From: Massilia phyllostachyos
GTDB lineage: Bacteria > Pseudomonadota > Gammaproteobacteria > Burkholderiales > Burkholderiaceae_D
Assembly: GCF_021044825.1 (NCBI RefSeq)
Contig: NZ_JAJNOC010000001.1
Location: 744,001-808,000 of the forward strand
Direction of reading: 5' to 3'
DNA length: 64,000 nt
The position numbers and the translations under genes were made by a program. Shown one piece after another: positions 21,101-29,804 of this stretch. A model generated the notes under the pieces. It was not told the DNA's origin, ran no database searches, and was given only the letters and a program-made list of their open reading frames with translations. Within the stretch, counting starts at the first letter, position 1. Every line of letters begins with the position of its first letter.

Positions 21101-24100
21101 CAGCGACGGCGTACCGTTGCCACTGATGACAATCGTGCCCAGGCTGCCGGCGTAGTTCGCTCCGAACGACGAGTTCAGGGTCTCGTAGATTGCGCCCGAC
21201 TCGTTATCGATCGCGCCGGAAGTGATCGCCACGGTCGCCGAGGTGATCGTATCCGGCTGGGTGGCGCCCAGCTTGTCCACATCGGCGATTTTCATGGTCG
21301 GCGCCGCGATGGCGACCGCATTGCCGCGAATCAGGAAGTCGGCTTTGTAGCCGGTACCCGCCACGTTGGCATCCAGGTCGAGGGTCGGCGCATCGTTGAC
21401 GTGGGTGACGCTGATGCTGGCCTTGTCGCCGGCCAGCGAGAACGCGGTGGTGCCGCCCCGAACCTCGACGCTGGCCTTGGTGCCGTGCGTGCCGCTCGAG
21501 CCGTCCCACAGGTAGTAGTCGAAGGTGGCGATGGCGCCGTTGTCGGTGTCCGGCACGAAGCGGAGCTTGTCGGTCGAGGCCAGCAGCAGGGCCTGGCCGG
21601 CCGCCACGGCGCCGACGGCGTTCCAGGTCGTGCCGTTGTCGGTCGAGAACTGCCACGTGCCGCCGTCGGCCGGGCCCTCGTTCTTCAGATTGTAGATGGC
21701 CACGCCACCATCCCAGCGCTCGCCCGGAGCGCCGACGGTGCCCTTGGTGGCGAAGTCGACGTCGGTGAAGAAGCTGCGCTCCTCGCCCGCTGCCGGGGTC
21801 GAGGCGCCGTCGACCGGACGCACCAGGTCGCCAATCAGGTTGCCGGCGCTGGCGACGTTGTTCTCGTCGATGACGCTCAGATGCGGGGTGCTGGTGCCGG
21901 CATTGACCAGCACCGGAGCATCGTTGACCGGAGTGACGTCGATGGTGAGCGTGTTCGGGCTCAGGTCGAAGTCGGCGCCACTGTTGGCGGTGCCGCCGTC
22001 ATCCTGCACCTGGAAGGTGAAACTGCTGTGGCCCTGGCCATTGGCGTCGGCCACCGGCGCGAACACCAGCTTGCCCGCGCCGATGTCGGCCACCGTGACG
22101 CGCTGGCCAGCCTCGACGGCGACGCCGCCGAGGGTCAGCTTGCCTGCCGTTGGGAGGGTCGTGATGGTGACCGAAGCCAGCTGGTTGGCGGTGTTCGACA
22201 CCGCATCCTTCGGATCGGTGAAGCCGAAATCGGCGGCCTGCAGAGCATATGGGGTGTCTTCCAGGGTGGTAACGACGCCATTGGTGCCGGCGGGGGCGTC
22301 GTTCACCGCGGTGATCGACACGCTGGCTTCGCTGACCTTGACGTCGCCGCCGCCGTCGTTGGCATACAGGCTGATCACTGCGCCCGGGGCGCCGTTGTCG
22401 TCAAGGGCGCCGGTGTACTTGATCGCTGCCAGGTTCTTGAGGTAGGCGTTGACGTCGCTCATCGAACCTGTCAGTACCAGCGTACCGGTGCCGCTGCCGG
22501 TCACGGTCACGCCGGTGCCGTCGGCGGCTGCGAGGGTGCCTTCACTGGCGACCAGTTTGAAGCTGAAGCCGGTGCCGCCGTCGCTGTCGGTGATGTTGAC
22601 GTTCGAGAGGTCGATGGTGGCTTCGGTGTCCTCGATCACGCTGACGGTCGGCGTAGCGAGCACTACCGGTGCGTCGTTGGCGCCCTTGACGGTGACGGTC
22701 AGCACGGCGGTATCGGTCAGGCCGTCACGGTCGACCACGGTGTAGTTGAACGCGTCGATCAGAGAGCTGCCGACGTTCATCTTCTGGACATCGCCCTGGT
22801 TCTGGTCGACTTCGTACACGTAGGCCCCCGTGGCCTTGTTCACCGTCAGTGTACCGTAGTTGCCCTGGATTACCAGGAAGGCGCCATCGTCGCGGGCGTC
22901 CGAGCCCAGGCCTTCGGAGGAGCCGACGCGCAGCGACTGAATCGCCTTGGTGTCGCCGGCGTTGGCGTCGGTCACCGCGGCGAACAGGTCGCCGGTCGGG
23001 TTCTGGCCGCCGGCACTGTTGTTCTGTCCGCCCCTCTCGACCGCATCGACATTGACGTTCGATGCCACCGGTGCGACCGAACCCAGCGCGATCTTCGAAC
23101 CCGTCGCAGTGGCGGTTTCGGTGGTGTTCTGGTCGTCGGTATAGGTCGCCTTGACGTGAATATGCTTGCCGCCATCGGCATTCGTGATGGTGTAGGTGCT
23201 GTACGTGGCACCGTCGATCGCGGTCCAGGTGGCGCCGTTATCGGTCGAGGTTTCCCACTGATAGGTCGGAATGGCGCCGGACAGGCCGTCGATGTCCGAC
23301 AGCGTGGCGCGCAGCTCGCTGCCCACGGACAGCGAACCGCTGAAGGTCAGGACGCCGGCATCGTTCACGTTGACAACCGGTCCCAGCGCGTTGGCGACCG
23401 GGCTTTCCGCCACGCCGCCGCCGTCGAGGTAAAAGGCCTGGACGCGCACCTGCTTGCCCACTTGGGCCTGGCCCAGCGTGAACTGGTCGCCGGTCGCGTT
23501 GGCGATGTCGTTCCAGGTCGCGCCATTGTCGCTGGACGCTTGCCACTGGTAGACGACGTTGACGTTCTGGTTGCCGTTGTTGGCATCGGTCACCGTGGCT
23601 TTCAGGACGTCGTTCTGCAGCAGGGTGCCGCCGTTCTGGTCGACGATGTTCACCACACCCACGGTGTTGGTGTCGTTGGTGCCGACGGTGGCGGTGTCGG
23701 TAACGTCCTGCAGGTTCAGGGTGAAGCTCGACGACGCGGACTTGCCGCCGGCATCGGTGCCGGTGACGACGATGTTCAGGTAAGGCGTGCCGCCGGTTGG
23801 GACACCACTGAAGGTATGGGTGGCGGCATTGAACGTCAGCCAGGACGGCAGCGGGCTACCGTCGGCCAGCTTGGCGCTGTAGGCGATGTCGGCGGAAGGG
23901 CCATCGGCGTCGTCGAACAGGTCGCCGAAGGTGAAGCTGAAATTGCTCGTATCGGTGTGGGTCTTGTCGCCAAGCGCCTGGCTGCCGATGAGCGTGGGCG
24001 CATCGTTGGGATCGACGATGTTCAGGACGACCGGCTGGGTGGCGGAGGTCGCGGCGCCATTCTCGAACGCGGTGACCAGCAGGTTCAACTTGCCTGCCGA

Positions 24101-27100
24101 GCCGTCCGGCGGGTTGCCCGAGAAGGTACCTGTTTGTTCGTCGAAGTGCAGCCAGGCCGGCAGCGCCGTAGTGCCGTCGGACAGGGTTGCCTTGAAGGTC
24201 TGGGCGACGCCAGCCTTGTCGAGCTGGAAGCTCCCCGCCGGCAGCTGGAACTGCTTGTCGCCGGCGCCGGTCCAGGTGTGTTCCGGCACCGGAGTGCCCG
24301 CCGTGCTGGTCGGGTGGTTGCCGCGGTCGAAGGTGAGCGCGAAGGTGGTGCTGCTGGTAGTGCTGCCGTCGTTCGCGCGGACTTCAACCAGGTTGGTGTC
24401 GTTCGCCGTGGTGCTGTCTCCGGTCAGCTTGCCGGTAAGCGGGTCGAAGCTGAAGGCGGAGGTACCGTTGGCGCCGGTGACATCGAGGCCATTCACCAGC
24501 ACGGTATAACTCAGCGGATCCCCATCGGGATCGGTGAACGTGGTGTCCGGGATCGATACGGTATAGGCGGGGTTGTCGGCCACGACCTTGGGGGCGATCG
24601 GTGCGCTCAGCACCGGCGCGCTATTCCCCACCGTCAGCTTGAAGGTGTCGCTGACGCTGTACTCGCCGTCGCTTGCGGTGACCTTGATCTCGTAGTCGCC
24701 GATGTCGGCGCCCTTGGTCGAGAAGGTGCGGCTAGCTGCATCGAACTTGATTTCGTTCGGCAGCGCGCTGCCATCGGCCAGGGTCGCGGTATAGGTCAGG
24801 CCAGAGCCTTCGGCATCGGTAAAGGCCGTGGACGGCAGCTGGTAGGCCCAGTCGCTGGTGGTGGCGCTCACGTCCGGCATCTTGCCGGCATGTGCCAGCG
24901 GCTTGTCGTTGACGCCCGAGATGTTGACGTCATAGGTCTGCACCGACGAGGCGCCAAGCGAATCGGTAACACGGAACTCGAAATGGTCGATGACGTTCGT
25001 GTTGGCCGGCAGTGCGTTGACGGCGACTTCGTTTGGCGTGTAGGTCCAGGCGCCGGATGCCTTGTCGATGCTCAGGGTGCCGTAGAGGCCGGTACGCACG
25101 ATATGGCCGTGGCCATCGTCGTTGCCGCCGCGGATGCCATAGCTGAACGTATCGCTTTCGACGTCGTGGGCGGCCAGCGTACCGGACATACCGGTACCGG
25201 CGGCGGCGATGGCGCCGCCGGCGTCGTAGGCATCGGTGTCGGCCAGGGCGCCGGACGCCGGGGTGGAATCGAAGCGTGGAGCGTCGTTGACTTCGGTCAC
25301 CGTGGTGCCCAGGCTCACGCCGCCAGCCGATACCGCCGATGTGGCGTCGTCGGTCGTGGTGTCGAACAGCTGCCTGCCCGGTCCGTTGGTATAGGCGCCG
25401 GCATACGAACTGTCGACCGCGTGGATGGTCAGGCCCCCCGGGGCGGCGGCGGCGTTGTGCGCCACGCTGCCGCTCGGATAGTCGGCGCCCGGCAGGAAGC
25501 GCAGCTTGGCCGTGGCGGCGAGCACCAGGCCGCTGGCGTTGGACACGGCGCCGACGTCGTTCCAGTTGCTGCCATCGGTGCTGTATTGCCACTTGCCTTG
25601 CGCCACGCTCGCCGCGTTGCCGGTGATGACGATGCCGCCCAGGCTATCGGTCGGGCTATACGTGTTATCGGCGTCGGTGAATTTGTTGCCGAACAGGCTG
25701 CTCACGGTGGCGCCGATCGGGTTGGCGGCGTCCTCCAGCACGCCGGCCAGCATGGCGCCGCCCGTAAAGACCGGCGCGTCGTTGACACCGGCGACATTCA
25801 GGGTGGTCGTGGCGGTAGTCTTGGCGCCGTTGCCGTCGGCTGCAGTGATGGTCAGCGTACGGCTCGGCGGCGCGTCATGGGCGGTGTTCTGGTAGGTGAT
25901 CTGCTGGGCAATGGAGGTCGTGACGGCGTCGGTGACCTTGTTGCCGAAGACCTTGAAATTGTCCACGTACAGCGAGCCGCCGGCCGCACGGCCGCCGGTT
26001 GCGTCCCACGTACCCGAGACGAACACGAAACGGTAGTCGCCGCTGGTCGGAACCGTGACGCTGGCGGTAGTCCAGGGAGTGGTCTCGCTGGCATTGGCGC
26101 CGGTGCGGTTGAGCACGACGGTAGCCTGGCCGGTCTGGGCATTGAGCAAATAGCCAAATGCATCGAAAGCATCGGAGCCGCCGGCTGCCTTCCAGTCGAA
26201 ATACAGGACGTCGCCTTTCGACGCTTCGAACACGTTGGACATCGCATACGGGCCGTGGACGGTGTCATAACCCTGTGCCGTCTGCATGTCGCTGTACAGC
26301 CGCAACGAGCTGTTGCCGCCACCCGGGCTGGCCGTCGAACCGCCGGCGGCGATTTGCGAATTGAACGAGGCGCTGACAGGCGCTTCGTTGTCGCCACCGG
26401 AATTGGGTGCGAAGGTAGTGTCTTCGGGCGACACGAAACCGCCGATCACGGTCGTGCCGAGATTGACCCATTGGTTGCCGATGGTCCAGCCGGTAACGCT
26501 GCCGCCGTTCGCCTCGAAGCTCGGGTTGGTGAAGTTGGCCGAGAAGTTGACCTGCAAGGCTTTGCCGTTCACGCCGTTGAAATTGGCGTCGATCGAGCCG
26601 ATCGCGTCCTTGCCAGTGCCATTCCCGAGGTACACGGTACCGTCGTCGACGGTCACGGCGCCAGCTGCGTTGGCGTTGGCCGCGCTTTGCAGTTGAAGGA
26701 CATCGGCGCCGTTCGCACTGCCGACCTCGTAGCGGACATAACCACCGCCATACGCGCTACCGCCATTGAAGGTCACGTTATTGTTGACCGCGATGGCTTG
26801 GGCGCCTTCGGTATAGGTAATGCTCGGGGCCAGCCCGTTGATGGTCGGTGCCGCCAGCGTCCCTTGCATGGCATTGGCCGCGATGGTCGCGGTCTCGATG
26901 CTGCCGGTGCTGGCTTCCAGCGTCCAGTCGCCGCCCAACGACGTGGCTCCGGTAAGGTTGGTGGAAGCGGCGACGTCGGCGCCGGTGGCGGCTGCCAGGG
27001 TTGCCATGAATGCCTGGCCGGTCGGACCGGCGGCGACATCGCAACCGTACAGCAGCAGGTCGGCGCCTTGCTTCAGGGAGGCGCGGATAACGGCGAAGTC

Positions 27101-27358
27101 TGCACTATGAGTATCGAAGCTGTTCAAACCGATGGTAACCGATCCGAGCTGCAGAACGCCGGCGCTGCCGTGGCTGAATATGTGTACGCCCGTGACGTCG
27201 CGGTGCTGCGCGAGAGCGGTGGCGATCTGACTCAAGCCATCGATGTTGGCATCGAGGCGAATCACTTCCGCACCTTGCGGTAAGCTGTCGAGGATGGCCT
27301 GCACATTGTTGATGGCGGCGTCAATGAAAATGATTTGTTTCGTAACGGCAGTCGTCAT
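18113..27358 (-). CDS. Giant secreted/surface repeat protein: DUF4347, cadherin/Ig-like repeats, DUF4214
   Basis: About 3081 residues from the ATG at 27358 (a GTG three codons upstream is also open). Residues ~8-170 are a DUF4347 module (IIFIDAAINN, VHIFSHGSAG, LLLYGCDVA). Residues ~280-480 look like a jelly-roll domain (FEANGGSVTGW to LYVDNFKVFG). Most of the rest is a long array of VCBS/cadherin-like and putative-Ig repeats with VNDAPV linkers and PxWLxFDxxTGTFSGNPP units. A thrombospondin-3-like calcium stretch (DTDKDGIPDNLDTDDDNDG) lies near residue 2630. The final ~210 residues hold DUF4214 repeats (FVMQMYRDTLFREAESGGL and relatives). There is no classical signal peptide; such proteins usually leave by type I secretion and act as adhesins. 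No type I secretion genes are adjacent. It stands alone, with its own terminator. Confidence 0.88.
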   Translation of the reverse strand: MTTAVTKQIIFIDAAINNVQAILDSLPQGAEVIRLDANIDGLSQIATALAQHRDVTGVHIFSHGSAGVLQLGSVTIGLNSFDTHSADFAVIRASLKQGADLLLYGCDVAAGPTGQAFMATLAAATGADVAASTNLTGATSLGGDWTLEASTGSIETATIAANAMQGTLAAPTINGLAPSITYTEGAQAIAVNNNVTFNGGSAYGGGYVRYEVGSANGADVLQLQSAANANAAGAVTVDDGTVYLGNGTGKDAIGSIDANFNGVNGKALQVNFSANFTNPSFEANGGSVTGWTIGNQWVNLGTTVIGGFVSPEDTTFAPNSGGDNEAPVSASFNSQIAAGGSTASPGGGNSSLRLYSDMQTAQGYDTVHGPYAMSNVFEASKGDVLYFDWKAAGGSDAFDAFGYLLNAQTGQATVVLNRTGANASETTPWTTASVTVPTSGDYRFVFVSGTWDATGGRAAGGSLYVDNFKVFGNKVTDAVTTSIAQQITYQNTAHDAPPSRTLTITAADGNGAKTTATTTLNVAGVNDAPVFTGGAMLAGVLEDAANPIGATVSSLFGNKFTDADNTYSPTDSLGGIVITGNAASVAQGKWQYSTDGSNWNDVGAVSNASGLVLAATAKLRFLPGADYPSGSVAHNAAAAPGGLTIHAVDSSYAGAYTNGPGRQLFDTTTDDATSAVSAGGVSLGTTVTEVNDAPRFDSTPASGALADTDAYDAGGAIAAAGTGMSGTLAAHDVESDTFSYGIRGGNDDGHGHIVRTGLYGTLSIDKASGAWTYTPNEVAVNALPANTNVIDHFEFRVTDSLGASSVQTYDVNISGVNDKPLAHAGKMPDVSATTSDWAYQLPSTAFTDAEGSGLTYTATLADGSALPNEIKFDAASRTFSTKGADIGDYEIKVTASDGEYSVSDTFKLTVGNSAPVLSAPIAPKVVADNPAYTVSIPDTTFTDPDGDPLSYTVLVNGLDVTGANGTSAFSFDPLTGKLTGDSTTANDTNLVEVRANDGSTTSSTTFALTFDRGNHPTSTAGTPVPEHTWTGAGDKQFQLPAGSFQLDKAGVAQTFKATLSDGTTALPAWLHFDEQTGTFSGNPPDGSAGKLNLLVTAFENGAATSATQPVVLNIVDPNDAPTLIGSQALGDKTHTDTSNFSFTFGDLFDDADGPSADIAYSAKLADGSPLPSWLTFNAATHTFSGVPTGGTPYLNIVVTGTDAGGKSASSSFTLNLQDVTDTATVGTNDTNTVGVVNIVDQNGGTLLQNDVLKATVTDANNGNQNVNVVYQWQASSDNGATWNDIANATGDQFTLGQAQVGKQVRVQAFYLDGGGVAESPVANALGPVVNVNDAGVLTFSGSLSVGSELRATLSDIDGLSGAIPTYQWETSTDNGATWTAIDGATYSTYTITNADGGKHIHVKATYTDDQNTTETATATGSKIALGSVAPVASNVNVDAVERGGQNNSAGGQNPTGDLFAAVTDANAGDTKAIQSLRVGSSEGLGSDARDDGAFLVIQGNYGTLTVNKATGAYVYEVDQNQGDVQKMNVGSSLIDAFNYTVVDRDGLTDTAVLTVTVKGANDAPVVLATPTVSVIEDTEATIDLSNVNITDSDGGTGFSFKLVASEGTLAAADGTGVTVTGSGTGTLVLTGSMSDVNAYLKNLAAIKYTGALDDNGAPGAVISLYANDGGGDVKVSEASVSITAVNDAPAGTNGVVTTLEDTPYALQAADFGFTDPKDAVSNTANQLASVTITTLPTAGKLTLGGVAVEAGQRVTVADIGAGKLVFAPVADANGQGHSSFTFQVQDDGGTANSGADFDLSPNTLTIDVTPVNDAPVLVNAGTSTPHLSVIDENNVASAGNLIGDLVRPVDGASTPAAGEERSFFTDVDFATKGTVGAPGERWDGGVAIYNLKNEGPADGGTWQFSTDNGTTWNAVGAVAAGQALLLASTDKLRFVPDTDNGAIATFDYYLWDGSSGTHGTKASVEVRGGTTAFSLAGDKASISVTHVNDAPTLDLDANVAGTGYKADFLIRGNAVAIAAPTMKIADVDKLGATQPDTITSATVAITSGAIDNESGAIYETLNSSFGANYAGSLGTIVISGNGTPSLSLSGAGTWADYEAAIKSVSYRNANPNAYHGERTVTVTVRDGSITDPGHSLSATAVTTIDNIWAPAIDTNGGAEGLIYTTTYTEDDAPVRIASADSTITDEDSHLKSVVVSISNVKDAGSETLGIPAATVTTLTGLGLTVTGNGTTSITLSGDIAPSLYQRALRAITYENTSQHPDQAQRVITIQSTDIDNHKGDVGYSHINVVSVQDAPAALPPRGPVPGTVAGDPGYGPGVKELPSNFVDVDGDVLKYSATLDDGSPLPTWLKIDPDTGTLRGNPPAGLDGKTLTIKVTATDPFGNKGTDTFTWSFKDTNDLPVVTTPIPDQAKNGSGTFSFPIPTNTFTDGDGEKLDYTVGLADGNGGGTKPLPAWLHFDPLTNTFSGNPPAGAESPLTVRVKVTDAAGATVYDDFVVNLSGNLNDVPTVGKQPVPPQFTTGTALDYKLPSDTFVDGDGDPLHITAVVVNADGSTGPLPSWLTFDESTGTFSGKTGEAVNLTIRLTGTDASGTAASTEFKLASQAPFSPPSTPVDGDNDGQPDNEEMGLDTDKDGIPDNLDTDDDNDGIDSTTESKAPALHTGGLSGDGNGDGIADTRQANVSSAPLVRHDIKNADGSAMQSYVTLVADSHEGKVDAGSLSKLLTFEQIDSPGYLPVGMSHPMGMIAFTSKVAQAGATESFSLYVDKSVAVNGYWKVDKYGDWVNLASEEYGGKVVAEGNKLRLDFKITDGGQFDEDGKADGIITDPGAAGWGITTKLADDMDNDQFPDHLEAANGLTVGTKDNDVFGSSKLFVMQMYRDTLFREAESGGLDFWKGLIDKGTLDRAQVANAFLHSAEFQSMAGTVARLYLGAMDRVPDDAGLSAWLGAMKGGMTQAEVAKGFAESAEFKTIYGALDNASFISQLYHNVLDRAVGASELQAWTKSMDNGASRGDVLLALSESAENIAHMDGTVTVALAYTGLLGRTPDSAGFDFWMDKIEHGVSQEAVIGAFIGVPEFHDRFLP

Positions 27359-27710
27359 GGGGTACACGTAAAGAAAAGGTGGGTATCACTTTCGTCTCGT
27401 TGCGACGGTAAGTGATCGGCTGAACAGAGCAGGATAGGTGGTCGGCTCATTAGAGCTGAAAAGGCTGGCTCTCTTTTTACTGGTGACTGTGAAGAATGGT
27501 AGCAATCATCTTGCCGCGCAGGAATAGTCCTACAAAAAAATATCGTTACCGAACAACAAAATCTGTAGCAGTATGGTATCAAGCAGCCCCTGTTTTTTGC
27601 TTTTATAGCTAGATTGACAAGCTAGGCTAGCAAACAAATATTGTCATTTTATTATGTAAAGTATGCAAGCTGCGTGACATGAAGGATTCCCATCCCATCT
27701 GAGGGCAAGG
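27359..27710. other. AT-rich upstream region of the giant gene
   Basis: This stretch has unusually low GC for the window and should contain the promoter of the giant minus-strand gene. I see no convincing ribosome-binding site beside its start and no coding sequence. Confidence 0.4.
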
Positions 27711-28025
27711 ATGCGAGCCTGTGGATTTGCGACTGGGCCAATGCAGCAGACGATCATGAAGATGCCCAATAGCGGTTACAACACCGGTACGCAGGCTCAG
27801 ATTGTCGTCAGAATGGGTTTGATCCCGAGCGGTATCGTGCGGGTGCGGGGACTCAAGAAAACAACAGGCGTGCTTGTCCTGTTTGTTCTGGCCTACAACT
27901 GCATGAGTTACATGGCGCTTGAGAGAATGATGATCAACGGATCAAATTTTTGCGGACTGAACTGCCTAATAGGGCATGACGTGAAATGGAACATCAATCT
28001 CTGGCATGCTAATCAGGACAATTGA
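27711..28025 (+). pseudogene. Possible transposase C-terminal remnant
   Basis: A 104-codon frame of atypical composition contains QAQIVVR...RVRGLKKTTGVLVLFVLAYN. This resembles the end of IS4/IS1182-type transposases, where IVE...RGLKKV...LAYNL is common. The rest does not match anything I recognise and there is no clear ribosome-binding site. It may be random open frame in foreign DNA. The neighbouring 28026-28200 shows nothing further. Confidence 0.3.
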
Positions 28026-28200
28026 CGGACTGAACGCGCTCTAGCAAGCACTAACAGTCCAGCCCAGTCCGCCGAAAATCGAAAACCTCACATCCGGGCA
28101 CTGATTGGTACACGTAATACTGTACGAGCCACCACGTCGAGTCGCCAAGTCCTCTACACAGCGCGGTACCGAAACTATCTCATCGTTATTAAGTTTCTGC

Positions 28201-29664
28201 TTACATCAAAATCACGTCGTATTGTTCCTGGTGATAGCCTTTCTCCACCTGCAACGAAATCCGCTTGCCGATGAAGTCCCCCAGCATCGCCAGGTGCTGC
28301 GATTCCTCTTCCAGGAACAGGTCGACCACCTCTTGGGATGCGACGATGCGGAATTCGCGCGGGTTGAACTGCTTGGCTTCGCGCAGCAGTTCGCGCAGGA
28401 TCTCGTAGCAGATGGTGCGCGAGGTTTTGACTTGCCCCTTGCCGCTGCAGGCCGGGCAGGGCTCGCACAGGATGTGGGCCAGCGACTCGCGCGTGCGCTT
28501 CCTCGTCATCTCGACCAGGCCGAGCGCCGAGAAGCCGCTCACCGAGACCTTGGTGCGGTCGCGCGCCAGGGTTTTCTTGAGTTCCGCGAGCACGGCGTTG
28601 CGGTGCTCGTTGTTCTCCATGTCGATGAAGTCGAGGATGATGATGCCGCCCAGGTTCCGCAGGCGCAGCTGGCGCGCGATCGCGTGCGCGGCTTCCAGGT
28701 TGGTCTTGAAGATGGTGTCGGCGAAGTTGCGGCCGCCGACGTAGCCGCCGGTGTTGACGTCGATGGTGGTCATCGCCTCGGTCTGGTCGACGATCAGGTA
28801 GCCGCCGCTTTTCAGGTCGACGCGGCGGCCCAGCGCGCGCAGGATTTCTTCCTCGACGCCGTACAGGTCGAACAGCGGGCGCTCGCCGGTGTAGTGGACC
28901 AGGCGCGAGAGCACGCTCGGGGTGTAGACCTGGGCGAAGTCGACCAGCATGTTGAAGTTTTCGCGCGAGTCGACCTGGATGGTCGCGGTCTCGTCGTGGA
29001 CGAAGTCGCGCAGCACGCGCTGGGCCAGGTTCAGGTCCTGGTAGAGCAGGGAAGTCGGCGGGCGGGTGCGCGCGCCCTGCACGATGGCGCCCCAGGTCTT
29101 GCGCAGGTAGTCGACGTCGGCCGACAGGTCCTGGTCCGAGGCTTCCTCGGCCTGGGTGCGCACGATGTAGCCGCCCTTGCCGTCCTTCGGCAGCAGGCCC
29201 GCCAGGCGGGTGCGCAGCAGTTCGCGGTCGGCTTCCTTTTCGATCTTCTGCGAGATGCCGATGTGCTGGTCCTGCGGCAGGTAGACCAGCATGCGGCCGG
29301 CGATCGAGATCTGGGTCGACAGGCGCGCGCCCTTGGTGCCGATCGGGTCCTTGATGACCTGAACGGTCAGTACCTGGCCGTCAAACAGCAGCTTCTCGAT
29401 CGGCATCGGCGCCGTAGCCGCGCCCTCGTGGCTGCGCGCTTCCCAGATGTCGGCGACGTGGAGAAACGCCGCGCGTTCCAGGCCGATGTCGATGAAGGCC
29501 GACTGCATGCCAGGCAGGACGCGCACGACCTTGCCGAGGTAGACGTTCCCCGCCAACCCGCGCGTCAGGGTGCGCTCGATGTGCAGCTCCTGGACCGCGC
29601 CCTGCAGGACCAGCGCCACGCGCGTTTCCTGCGGGGTGATGTTGATGAGGATGTCTTCGTTCAT
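28201..29664 (-). CDS. rng: Ribonuclease G
   Basis: 487 residues. RNase G cuts single-stranded RNA, matures the 5' end of 16S rRNA and helps mRNA decay. It starts MNEDILINITPQETRVAL, the usual opening of the betaproteobacterial protein. It shows the S1-like segment (GNVYLGKVVRVLPGMQSAFIDIG), the catalytic metal site (TTIDVNTG and IIILDFIDM), the zinc-link cysteines in CEPCPACSGKG, and ends EQYDVILM. The ATG at 29664 is chosen over an upstream extension whose residues come from a palindromic repeat. It heads the downstream side of a conserved cluster with maf and rlmH. Confidence 0.95.
   Translation of the reverse strand: MNEDILINITPQETRVALVLQGAVQELHIERTLTRGLAGNVYLGKVVRVLPGMQSAFIDIGLERAAFLHVADIWEARSHEGAATAPMPIEKLLFDGQVLTVQVIKDPIGTKGARLSTQISIAGRMLVYLPQDQHIGISQKIEKEADRELLRTRLAGLLPKDGKGGYIVRTQAEEASDQDLSADVDYLRKTWGAIVQGARTRPPTSLLYQDLNLAQRVLRDFVHDETATIQVDSRENFNMLVDFAQVYTPSVLSRLVHYTGERPLFDLYGVEEEILRALGRRVDLKSGGYLIVDQTEAMTTIDVNTGGYVGGRNFADTIFKTNLEAAHAIARQLRLRNLGGIIILDFIDMENNEHRNAVLAELKKTLARDRTKVSVSGFSALGLVEMTRKRTRESLAHILCEPCPACSGKGQVKTSRTICYEILRELLREAKQFNPREFRIVASQEVVDLFLEEESQHLAMLGDFIGKRISLQVEKGYHQEQYDVILM
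28204..28221 (+). repeat. Right copy of imperfect 18-bp direct repeat, within the 3' end of rng
   Basis: catcaaaatcacgtcgta encodes, on the minus strand, the last residues YDVILM of RNase G. It matches the sequence at 17331-17348 at 15 of 18 bases. Confidence 0.45.
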
Positions 29665-29742
29665 GGCCGGCCGTGCAGTATTGTTCAGAGCGACATGATA
29701 CACGGTGGGCACATCCGCGGGACGACCGAACCCCGGTTTTCC

Positions 29743-29774
29743 GTAGGGTGGGCGCTCCCCCGCCCACGCGTTCA
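29743..29774. repeat. Dispersed palindromic repeat, copy 2
   Basis: GTAGGGTGGGCG, a short C-rich loop, then CGCCCACGCGTTCAA. It lies between maf and rng, just upstream of rng on its strand, and would extend the rng frame artificially if an upstream start were used. Confidence 0.75.
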
Positions 29775-29804
29775 ACCAGCTCGGATGTCGTCGAAATGCA
29801 GGCG

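Noticed and set aside
18608..27283. 2891-codon open frame on the plus strand antisense to the giant repeat protein
   Set aside because: The minus-strand frame has recognisable domains throughout. The plus frame has none and arises from the GC-rich, repeat-biased codons; no ribosome site or product family fits.
18113..27358. CRISPR-like or DNA tandem-repeat array within the giant gene
   Set aside because: Repeats are protein-domain repeats of varying length and diverged DNA, with no uniform short repeat-spacer pattern.
28201..29775. Longer RNase G start giving an N-terminal MNAWAGERPPYGKP extension
   Set aside because: Those codons come from dispersed repeat copy 2; the family start MNEDILINI with an ATG at 29664 is clear.
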